Assembly: GCF_027942865.1 (NCBI RefSeq)
Contig: NC_134512.1
Span: 2,763,001-2,827,000, forward strand
Direction of reading: 5' to 3'
Source of the DNA: Odontesthes bonariensis
Lineage: Eukaryota; Chordata; Actinopteri; Atheriniformes; Atherinopsidae
DNA: 64,000 bases
Shown here: positions 10,458 through 20,286 of the stretch, one piece after another
Position numbering within the stretch: position 1 is the first letter of the stretch
How the letters are laid out: each line of letters starts with the position of its first letter
Program-made: the position numbers and the translations under genes
Notes under the pieces: model-generated
Databases searched by the model: none
Seen by the model: the letters and a program-made list of their open reading frames with translations, nothing else
What the model was told of the DNA's origin: nothing

Positions 10458-10589
10458 GCTTTTTGTTGTTTCTTTTAAATAAATCTAGTTTTATTTTGAA
10501 TATCTGCATCCAGGTCCTCCTTCACCGCCACACTACCCTACGTGACAATCGTTTCTCCTTTACCTCAAATTTGTGTTTATTCTCTCATA

Positions 10590-11150
10590 AGCCGCTTTCG
10601 GACTGTAGGAACCTTTGGCAGTTCTAATAACCTTTTAATCCGCGGGGCCGTTTTCTCCCGTGTTCGGACATACAGGAACTCGGGGCTATCTCCCTTAGTT
10701 CTTATAACCATTTCAGCTCCTTTTCCGAGGTCGGGTCTTTTCATGGTTCTATAGAACGCATCTGACGAAGGTGTGTGGTGGTCGGTAGCTACGCCCCTTG
10801 TCATGCTGTCACGGCTGAAATGTTTCCTCGATATTAGACGCCTGATGTGATTTTCCATGATTAATATCACCATCATGCAGACCATGAACACGGTGGCCTC
10901 CCCGCTCTCCATATTAGCTTCTTTGTGGTGTTATTTCTACTTTTACCGGATTTGTTTTGTTTTGTTTTGTTGTTGTAACACGTCACTGACGCAGACGGCT
11001 GCGCGCGGCGCAAAGTCCCTATCAGGTCCCGACTCATGTGCGAATGCAGACTGAAACAGTTCCGCTGGGGAAGGACAGTTATCAGAACGAAATTCGAGTA
11101 GGACAGTTCTGATAACTGCGTTCTTATAACTACTCTGTCCGAAAGCGGCT
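10590..11150. mobile_element. 561-bp MITE with 14-bp terminal inverted repeats and ATA duplication
   Basis: Perfect termini agccgctttcggac (10590-10603) and gtccgaaagcggct (11137-11150) are flanked by ATA on both sides. No transposase ORF is present. A second copy of the same family lies at 15175-15883; this one lacks a segment of roughly 130 bp found there. The 3-bp A/T-only duplication is compatible with a PIF/Harbinger-type transposase, but the superfamily is unproven. Confidence 0.85.
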
Positions 11151-12373
11151 ATAGTCACTGCTGCTTGTACAAATGTCCTACTCTCTCAATTTGAGCTATT
11201 CTTCTTCAGCCAAGCTTTTTTTTCCTTCTGTTATTGCTGTGTCAAAAAATTGCAGCCAACAAAATGCCAGTAATGCGCTGATGTAACTTCTACTTGATAA
11301 TGTCCCCTCCAGACGATAACTGGTTATAATTGACTTCAGCAGATCATACATGAGTTTATTCAAACTCATTTCAGTTTTTATTTATTCAGCAGTAATTCAC
11401 AAGTCCTCTCGTAGCCCTTTACCTTTCAAGTCCAACTGTAAGCAATCAAATTCGTTATGATTCAACTCAATCCAACTGATGTGAATAGTGATGATGTTAC
11501 TTTTAATGTCTGCAGGTATGTTCACACCTGTATTTAGTGCTGTCCTCTTGTGATCGAATCATCCGGGATGCTTGTTATCACCAAATCTGAACAGGCACAA
11601 AGGATGATTTGCAAGAGGTTGGTTAGTGAGGGCTCTACAGACGTGACTGCCACAGCCGAAAGGAGCTTTAAGGGTCCCTTTGAAATTCAAATGTTCTTCC
11701 TCCAAAAGGCAGCCCCATGTTTCACACTCAAACCGCAGTTTACATCACACAAGATTCTTTCTACTTCATCACATTGCTATGTGCCCGTTTACAGGTTGCT
11801 CACTCGTATAGTTACACCACACAGAGCTAATTAATGAAATTAAGTAGGTTCTCTAAAGCTTCTTCTGGAAAGGTATTCTGTGAATCCACTGCATGAGCTC
11901 TCTGTTCATCAGCACAACTGAATTAATAACTCATGCAAACTCAATCATTTGTATATGCAAAGGATTTAAAGAAAAAAAATGACTAAATGGCCAGACTTCT
12001 CTCAGATTTACAAGCTATCCCAAGGAGTGGCTATGATGATTTCAGTTTGTCACACATTGTATAAAATTTATATATACAAGTTATTTATAAAAGTTATTCC
12101 TTAAATTGAGACTGCCCTTCTTCTAAAAATTTGCTCGTGCAGGCCAAAACGACCCACAGTTGCTTTCAAAGAATATGCCGTTTCTAGTATCCATGAGAGC
12201 AACTGCATATGTGTGAAAATGGCGTCCAGAGGAGTTAGTCTCATTCTGAAAACAATGAATTTTAAGTAATTAAATCAGGATTTTTCCTAACTCTAACCCA
12301 ATAATGTTATTGCGCCAACTCAAACAGGCAGTAATTCAAGTGTTTTTGTAAAGCATTGCTGTGAAAAGCGTAG
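11151..12373. other. Intergenic, no gene seen
   Basis: Only short ORFs without recognisable domains. No terminal repeats found. Confidence 0.5.
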
Positions 12374-13901
12374 TTATCCAGTAGTGATGGGAAGTTTGGC
12401 TCTTTTCTGAGAGCCGGCTCTTTTGACTCGGCTCCCAAAGAAGAGCCAGCTCTTTCGACTCCCGAACGGCTCTTTATTTAGGATCTTTTGTAGCCTATAT
12501 TTTACCTTAACTTTGCAACAAAAAAAACTCATGGTTTATGTGTTGAAAACCCTTTTGCTTTCAGTGTTTTTATGAGAGACCTTATAATTGCCTAATTCTT
12601 TACATTTGTTTATTTCAATTAAACTTTTTTATTGCACAAATAAAATAAAAACATAAAAACCCCTATGATGATAGAAAGTATTGGACACCGTGTACCCTTG
12701 CCCGGACGCGGGTCACCGGGGCCTCCCCCTGGAGCCAGGCCCAGGGACTCCACCCTTTTTGGAGTCCCTGGAGGAGGCACTGGAGAGTGCTCCTCCGGGA
12801 GACTCCCTCGTCCTGCTGGGGGACTTCAATGCTCACGTGGGCAATAACAGTGAGACCTGGAGGGGCGTGATTGGGAGGAACGGCCCCCCCGATCTGAATC
12901 AGAGTGGTGTTTTGTTATTGGACTTCTGTGCTCGTCACGGACTGTCCATAACGAACACCATGGTCAGGCATAAGGGTGTCCATATGTGCACTTGGCACCA
13001 GGATACCCTAGGCCGCAGCTCGATGATCGACTTTGTGGTTGTATCGTCGGACTTGCGGCCGTATGTCCTGGACACTCGGGTGAAGAGAGGGGCGGAGCTG
13101 TCAACTGATCACCACCTGGTGGTGAGTTGGCTCCGCTGGTGGGGGAGGAAGCCGGTCAGACCTGGCAGGCCCAAACGTATTGTGAGGGTCTGTTGGGAAC
13201 GGCTGGCAGAATCCCCTGTAAGAAGGAGCTTTAACTCCCACCTCCGACAGAGCTTCAACCATGTCCCGGGGGAGGTGGGGGACATTGAGCCAGAATGGGC
13301 CATGTTCCGTGCCTCCATTGTTGAGGCGGCCGACCGGAGCTGTGGCCATAAGGTGGTTGGTGCCTGTCGTGGCGGCAATCCCCGAACCCGCTGGTGGACC
13401 CCAGTGGTGAGGGAAGCCATCAAGCTGAAGAAGGAGTCCTATCGGGCCTTTTTGGCCAGTGGGACACTGGAAGCAGCTGATGGGTACCGACAGGCCAAGT
13501 GGAACGCGGCCTCGGCGGTTGCCGAGGCAAAAACTCGGGCTTGGGAGGAGTTTGGGGAGGCCATGGAGAACGACTTCCGGACGGCCTCGAGGAGATTCTG
13601 GTCCACCATCCGGCGGCTCAGAGGGGGGAAGCGGTGCACCGTCAACACCATGTATGGTGAGGGCGGGGCTCTGCTGACCTCAACTAGGGACGTCGTGAGT
13701 CGGTGGGGGGAATACTTCGAGTTCCTCCTCAATCCTGCCGACACGCCTTCCGATGAGGAAGCAGAGTTGGGGCTTGGACGTGGGGCCTCCCATTTCTGGG
13801 GCTGAGGTTGCCGAGGTGGTCAAAAAGCTGGCAAGGCCCCGGGGGTGGATGAGGTCCGTCCTGAGTTCCTCAAGACTCTGTAAGTTGTAGGGCTGTCTTG
13901 G

Positions 13902-15300
13902 TTGACACGCCTCTGCAGCATCGCGTGGACATCGGGGGCAGTGCCTCTGGACTGGCAGATCGGGGTGGTGGTCCCCCTCTTTAAAAAGGGGGACCGGAGG
14001 GTGTGTTCCAACTATAGGGGGATCACACTCCTCAGCCTCCCTGGTAAGGTCTATTCGGGGGTACTGGAGAGGAGGATCCGCCGGATAGTCGAATCTCGGA
14101 TTCAGGAGGTGCAGTGTGGTTTTCGTCCTGGCCGTGGAACAGTGGACCAGCTCTATACCCTCAGCAGGATCCTGGAGGGTGCATGGGAGTTCGCCCAACC
14201 GGTCTACATGTGTTTTGTGGACTTGGAGAAGGCATTCGACCGTGTTCCTCGGGGACTCTTGTGGGGGGTGCTCCGGGAGTATGGAGTGCCGGACTCCTTG
14301 ATATGGGCTGTTCGGTCTCTGTATGACCGGTGTCAGTTTGGTCCGTATTGCCGGCAGTAAGTCGGACATGTTTCCTGTGAGGGTTGGACTCCGTCAGGGC
14401 TGCCCTTTATCACCGATTCTGTTCATAATTTTTATGGACAGAATTTCTAGGCATAGCCAGGGCGTTGAGGGGGTCCGTTTTGGCGACCTCAGAATCGGGT
14501 CTCTGCTTTTTGCGGACAATGCGGTTCTGTTGCCGTCGTCAGGCCGTGACCTTCAGCTCTCACTGGAGCGGTTCGCAGCCGAGTGTGAAGCGGCTGGGAT
14601 GAGAATCAGCACCTCCAAATCTGAGACCATGGTCCTCGGCCTGTAAAGGGTGGAATGCCCTCTTCGGGTCGGGAATGAGATCCTTCTCCAAGTGGAGGAG
14701 TTCAAGTATCTCGGGGTCTTGTTCACGAGTGAGGGACGAATGGAGCAGGAGATTGACAGGCGGATCGGTGCGGCGTCTGCAGTGATGCGGGCTCTGCACC
14801 GGCCAATCGTGGTGAAGAAGGAGCTGAGCCAGAAGGCGAAGCTCTCGATTTACCGGTCAATCTATGTTCCTACCCTCACCTATGGTCACGAGCTGTGGGT
14901 AGTGACCGAAAGAACGAGATGGCGAATACAAGCGGCCGAAATGAGTTTCCTCCGCAGGGTGTCTGGGCTCTCCCTTAGAGATAGGGTGAGAAGCTCGGTC
15001 ATCCGGGAGGGGCTCAGAGTAGAACCGCTGCTCCTCCGCATCCAGAGGAGTCAGATGAGGTGGCTCGGGCATCTGGTTAGGATGCCTCCTGGACGCCTCC
15101 CTGGTGAGGTGTTCCGGGCCCGTCCCACTGGGAGGAGGCCCCGGGGAAGACCCAGGACACGTTGGAGAGACTATAGCCGCTTTCGGACTGTAGGAACCAT
15201 TGGCAGTTCTAATAACCTTTTAATCCGCGGGGCCGTTTTCTCCCGTGTTCGGACATACAGCAACTCGGGGCTATCTCCCTTAGTTCCTATAACTATTTAG
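13902..15300 (+). pseudogene. Rex3 reverse transcriptase remnant
   Basis: Reverse transcriptase of an RTE-clade LINE, in three frames: 13902-14360, 14323-14646 and 14650 onward. The last runs on into the nested MITE at 15175, so its final residues are not Rex3. FADN replaces FADD and a stop separates the second and third parts. It lies on the same strand as the endonuclease part upstream. Confidence 0.75.
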
Positions 15301-15883
15301 CTCCTTCTCCGAGGTCGGGTCTTTTCATGGTTCTATAGAACGATCTGAGGAGGTGTGTGGTGGTCGTTAGCTACGCCCCATGTCATGCTATCACGGCTGA
15401 AATGTTTACTCATACACGGACACAACCGGCGGGTGTTTAATAAGTTAAACTTACACTGGTCTCATTTGTCTGCAGCGCTGCTCTCCTTTCTTCCTTCATG
15501 AAATGAAAAAGTATCTCCTGACTCTCTCTGTGAGCTTTTCCAGCCTCGATATTAGACGCCTGATGTGATTGTCCATGATTAATATCACCATCATGCAGAC
15601 CATAAACACAGTGGCCTCCCCGCTCTCCATATTAGCTTCTTGGTGGTGTTTTTTCTACTCTCCTTACTTTTACCGTTTTGTTTTGTGTTTGAATGTAGCG
15701 CTAACGGCTAACACGTCACTGAAGCAGACGGCTGCGCGCGGCGCATCAGTCCCTATCAGGTCCCGACTCATGTGCGAATGCAGACTGAAACAGTTCCGCT
15801 GGGGAAGGATAGTTATCAGAACGAAATTCGAGGAGGGTAGTTCTGATAACTACTTTCTTACAGCGGTCTGTCCGAAAGCGGCT
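15175..15883. mobile_element. 709-bp MITE nested inside Rex3, TAT duplication
   Basis: Same family as 10590-11150: termini agccgctttcggac and gtccgaaagcggct, flanked by TAT at 15172-15174 and 15884-15886. Removing the element and one TAT restores the Rex3 text gagactatgtttc, which matches the uninterrupted minus-strand Rex3 near 9130 apart from point changes. This proves insertion after Rex3. No ORF of its own is recognisable. Confidence 0.92.
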
Positions 15884-16634
15884 TATGTTTCTTGGCTGGC
15901 CTGGGAACGCCTCGGGGTCCCCCCAGAAGAGCTGGAGGAAGTGGCCGGGGACAGGGACGTCTGGGTTTCTCTGCTCAAGCTGCTGCCCCCGCGACCCGAT
16001 CCCCGGAGAAGCGGAAGATGATGGATGGATGAATGGATATTTCACAAATTAACAATAAACTTCAAACAAATCCACAGAACAGAACCAAACTCAAGCTAAC
16101 AATAATGTCCTCAATTAAACTTTTTTATTGGACAAATGAACCAAAAAAATTCAAACAAATCCACAGAACAGAACCAAAACCAGAACCAAACTCCTTAATT
16201 CTCACGTGAATTCCGCATGCTGGTCGCCATGCTGGCCAGTCATAACAAAGCTCTGTCGTAACCAGAGCTGGGACTGAGCACTGAAAGTGAAACCTAAGCA
16301 GCGAATAGAAAAAAACTTGGAGTCGGCTCTCACTTGATGCAAGCCGGCTCTTCTGATTCACTACAAAGAGCCGGCTCTCAGAGTCGATGCTTGTGCGCAT
16401 GACCCATCACTATTATCCAGTCCCACATTTGAAAAAGCACCAATTACTGAAAGTATAGATGCAGCATCCAGCCCTGCTTTCCTATGAGAACTTTGTGGTT
16501 TGTTAAAGAAAACAACTGAGAGCGACATTTGCTTTGATGTGGAAACACTTATATGAATATGAATCTTAACACATCTTCGCCATCATCTCCCCCCATATCA
16601 GAACATAATGAGACCTTCCACTCTTGCCTATCTA

Positions 16635-16775
16635 TCTACAGCCAGGTGAAGTCAGGTGAAGAGGCAGCTGGAGAGAGTGAACCGGAACAAGGATGCAGAT
16701 GTATCGGGTGTCTGCCCCAGCGTCCTGAAGGCCTGCACAGAATGGGATGTGTTGCATGCCTTCCTCTAAAAAATG
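16635..16775 (+). pseudogene. Small LINE reverse-transcriptase scrap (Rex1-like)
   Basis: Broken frames around caggtgaagtcaggtgaag and gggtgtctgccccagcgtcctgaaggcctgc read like the RT-entry motif (DGVSPSVLKAC) of CR1/Rex1-type LINEs. Too short and damaged for a firm family call. Confidence 0.4.
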
Positions 16776-16799
16776 AATGAATGTTAACAACAATGTTAA

Positions 16800-17215
16800 A
16801 GCTGCCGTCGGCAGGTTTTCAAAATTCCGAGTCTAAAGTCGGAAAATTCGAACTGATACAACTTTCAGGTCCCTCCCCCAACCTCTAACAAGCTCCGAAT
16901 CGCCCCCCAAACCCCTCCCCCTCTGTGGACGAGGTTGTGCATGTAAGTTCACACCAGTGTGAGCGCACACAAGCTGGGGCAGACTCACGCTCAGCAGCGT
17001 GTGCACAAGCTGTGATTGACAGGTAGGATTCCTCCACCCTAACTTGATTGGTTAAAAACAGCCGGGAGCGCTCGGTTTTTGCAAGCATGATTACAGGCTT
17101 CAGAGGGAGCTACAGATTTCGTTATTTTTTCTAAACAGCCTATTTAATATTCTACTTCCAGAATCCCATGACAGTTCAAGCTAATATGACTAAAAAAAAG
17201 TTGCCGACCGCAGCT
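16800..17215. mobile_element. TTAA-flanked MITE, 416 bp
   Basis: Bounded by ttaa at 16796-16799 and 17216-17219. Termini are near-perfect inverted repeats: left agctgccgtcggca, right reverse complement agctgcggtcggca. TTAA duplication points to piggyBac-type mobilisation. No ORF of note. Confidence 0.75.
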
Positions 17216-17564
17216 TTAAGAAAATACAAAACATCTTGGTTTCATACTGTCTGCAAAGTGATAAAAGTCAAAGGTAATGAAAGAATCACAGCGCCTTTTC
17301 ATTTAGCGTTTTTCATACATCACAACTTTTTCTGATTTTCAGGCTGAAATCACTCTCTCTTTTTTTGTTTAGAAAGAAATTCATTTTCTGTCTCCCTGAT
17401 TAATATTATTCAGTTGTCAGACAATATTTAGCCTATAACCACTTTATTGGTCCCCCTATCAAAAGCTTCATGTAGCTTCTGTGGGGTGATCCTTTCAGAT
17501 TTACCGTTACTGTGAAAATGTATTCTGCACACATGCTGTATTTCCTTTAATTTCATGATTGACG

Positions 17565-17565
<1 letters not shown>

Positions 17566-17617
<52 letters not shown>
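17566..17617 (+). repeat. (GT)n microsatellite
   Basis: About 26 uninterrupted GT units. No gene overlaps it. Confidence 0.95.
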
Positions 17618-17620
<3 letters not shown>

Positions 17621-19027
17621 AAATAGTAAACAGTAAAAATAGCTACCTCGTTGTTAATGTGTTAATTCAAGGAGCTGTAGAAAACAATGGTGTGTAATTA
17701 AAATGAACAGGTTAATATGATAATAGTTCCAGGTTATAAAGTGTGATTATGAGTGATGATAAGCATAAGAGAGAGAGTTTTCTGATCATCTTAAAGTGCA
17801 TCATGGCAGACAAGACCTTCGTTGTCAGGCTTACGTCCTGTGAATTTCCCTGCCTGCTTATTGACAAAGGCAGCTAGATACACTCACACTTCATTATGAA
17901 GAGCTGTGACATCAGCAGTTCAGTGGGTTACCAGGATACCTGGAAAGAGGCCCGGCCACCTAATTAAACACAAGAAGAAGAAACAGTGTGGGCTCCAGAT
18001 CAGCTCAGGGCCATTTGTTTTCAGACGGAGATGCTGCTGCTCCAATCAACCTGCTGACACACTGACAAATATCTACAAGCAGCACTCCTTTCACACACAC
18101 GCGGTAAGTCAATTGGTTACATTGTGTTTTTCCCCCCCTAAAGTGTTTGAACCTTCTTAACATGTATGTCTACTTTCATCATACTTGAGTCTTCAATAAT
18201 GTATTCCTAAGTAACATTTTTTTTTTACAGGGAACAAATAAAAAAACCTGAAGTAAATTAACTTGACAGCTCTTTGGATGTTGATGGCTGTTAAACTTGA
18301 CTAAATCTCCGTTTTGCCTCACAAATTAGACTCCATTGGAGGGTGTTTTGTCTTCAACAGGAATGACTTTCTGGATTTCATATCACTGGAGTTTGAAAAT
18401 GAGGTTTTCATTCTCTTCAGATCACAAATAAAATAAAATACCCACCAAAAATATGGAGCTTCTGGTTCCACTTTCATGTGTAAGGACAAACATTTTAAGC
18501 TTTTTATGACTTGACTCTTTCAGTGCTTAAAGTTTAAATTAGGATAAAAAAAAAAGAAAAGTCCATTAGAGCACCTAGTCACAAGATCAATTTTAAGATT
18601 TCTTGCAACATTATGAAGGAAGCATGATATGCAAGTAGGTATGTGATTAATATTACAGCCTTTGTTTTTAAAATTAAGAACAGACATACGAAATCTGTTT
18701 TCTACGATAAAAACTTAGTGTTTGTATTTGTATTCTACAGTTAAGTCGATAAAACTGGTTATGATTTATGAAAAATCGGTAAATGGATTAAACCCGCCCA
18801 CCAGGGAGGCCCTGGGACTGTAATCAAACACAGATGGATGGAGCACTGTCCCTGCTTTCAAACACGTTGAGCTCGATTGTCTTTCACGTGTTGAGTGTCG
18901 TAAACATGACCCATGTTGTGTTTCAATTACATACAAAATCCATTATGTAGGTGTTAAAAGGCGGTTATTGAGTATTACGTGTCCTGTAAGACCAGCTTCG
19001 GGGCAAAGCATTACCAGGTACACGAAT
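17618..19027. other. Intergenic, no gene seen
   Basis: AT-rich sequence with no ORF or repeat structure that I can name. Confidence 0.5.
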
Positions 19028-19640
19028 GTATGGAAGTTTTTCTGTGCCATCAGAGTTTGAATAAGAATTTCTAATATTGCATATTTACAGCATCAAAATC
19101 AGACTTTGAATTTGAAAAACCAACAGTGGAAAAAAAAATTCAGTGGAAAAAAAATTGAAGCTTCAAAAAATTCAGTGGAAAAAGAACCAGACTCAATATC
19201 CGGGTAAACGGGGAGAAGCAATCGATCCCTGTCTCAATTCATCAGATCAGCTCAATGATATTGAGTAATATCTATTACTCAGTTTTATTCACACAAATGG
19301 CAAATAAAGTAAACTCACTCACCGAAGCACCATCACCCACGTTGGTGGACATGACTGATTTGTCCAATGTAGCGTAACTTGATTGGCTACCGTTGGATGG
19401 ATTGAGACAGGGATCGATTCCTTCTCCCTGTTTACCTGGATGTTAAGTCTGGTTCTTTTTCCATTGAATTTTTTTCCACTGAATTTTTTGAAGTTGAATT
19501 TTTTGAAGTTGATTTTTTTTCCACTGAATTTTTATTTTACATTGTTGGTTTTTCAAATTCAGAGTCTGATTTTGATGCTGTAAAAATTCGATATCAGAAA
19601 TTCGTATTCAAACTCTGATGGCACAGAAAAAATTCCATAC
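19028..19640. mobile_element. Fold-back element with arms over 200 bp
   Basis: The left arm 19028-19238 is the reverse complement of 19401-19640, with scattered mismatches and small indels. Shared words include ctgtgccatcagagtttgaat, cagcatcaaaatcagact, ttcagtggaaaaa and atcgatccctgtctcaat. The spacer is 162 bp. The right arm carries an extra cttcaaaaaattca unit. No ORF and no clear flanking duplication were found, so the transposon class is open. Confidence 0.8.
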
Positions 19641-20167
19641 ACGAGCTGCATTTGAACTGGTAGAGTCACTGCAGGGGGTCATGCTCGCGCGCACGGCGGT
19701 GACGCGGCTGGGCTGGTGGAGCTGGTTAGGAGCAAGCCAGCTCGTCACTGGACCTCGGTATGAATGGACACACAGTCTTTAGCCGTCTGTGTTCCAACAC
19801 GACATGCCGCGGCTCTAACTGACGCTTTTTTCCCAGTCAGCTGCGTCGCCCGCAGCACCCTCGCTAACTAGCGGTGGTTAGCTCGCTTACGTTCCAACCA
19901 TCGTTCGCTGTTTTGGCCGATTGCTATTAAGGAAACGCTTCACTTCTCGTGTAAGCCCGGGGTTCTTATGTGCATACTTTAGCTTATTTCAACCTTGCGC
20001 CCCCCACCAACACTAACCAGCGATTGGAGCCTCCACCACTTTACCAACATGAGTCACACTCAGCTAGCTGTATGGTTGGCTAACATTGCGTTTAGCGGCT
20101 AACCTAGCTGCTGACGCTAGAAGCTGTGTTAGCCCATCTAAGGAAGAGCCGAGGTGATGTTTGTCCC

Positions 20168-20286
20168 ATGGAGCTGAAGTGTTACTCGGCCTGCCAGATA
20201 TGACGGGCCGCCTGAGCCTCCGTAACGTGCCTCTGTTAGCAGGAGGCGGAACATGGAAGCTGAGCAAGAGTGGAGCAAAGAGCTGA
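20168..20286 (+). promoter_or_regulatory. Two upstream ORFs overlapping as ATGA in the phosphatase-like gene leader
   Basis: The first upstream ORF (20168-20203, 11 codons) stops at a TGA that shares bases with the ATG of a second one (20200-20286, 28 codons). The second ends inside the main coding region in another frame (main ATG at 20253). Such an arrangement usually lowers main-ORF translation. The surrounding 19680-20250 is GC-richer than its flanks, with several CpGs, fitting a promoter/first-exon region. Whether the transcript includes 20168 is inferred. Confidence 0.45.

Larger units (their letters stand above)
12688..16035 (+). mobile_element. Rex3 (RTE) LINE copy, coding frame broken, carrying a nested MITE
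   Basis: Endonuclease sequence ([20 protein letters not shown], then [14 protein letters not shown]) runs from about 12690 to 13800. RT follows (CSNYRGITLLSLPGKVYSGV, CGFRPGRGTVDQLY, VDLEKAFDRVP, VGLRQGCPLSPILF), then the thumb and C-terminal domain to about 15173, resuming at 15887 and ending at a (gatgg)n tail at 16018-16035. Defects include a deletion near 12730, frameshifts near 13800 and 14335, a stop at 14644 and a 709-bp MITE. The RT active site reads FADN instead of FADD, losing a metal-binding Asp. The ctggcagatcggggtggtgg word at 13952 matches the usual Rex3 reverse primer site as I recall it. This copy is dead. Confidence 0.85.
12382..16412. mobile_element. hAT-type element interrupted by a Rex3 LINE
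   Basis: The termini tagtgatggg (12382-12391) and cccatcacta (16403-16412) are flanked by an exact 8-bp duplication ttatccag (12374-12381 and 16413-16420), the hallmark of hAT transposition. Both subterminal regions carry agagccggctct-type palindromic words. The hAT sequence is only about 300 bp on the left and 377 bp on the right, with no transposase, so the parent was non-autonomous. The interior 12688-16035 is a later Rex3 insertion. In the right part a 27-bp word starting caaacaaatccacagaac occurs twice (from 16062 and 16154). Confidence 0.88.

Noticed and set aside
13680..14369. 229-codon minus-strand ORF
   Set aside because: Antisense shadow of the plus-strand Rex3 reverse transcriptase.
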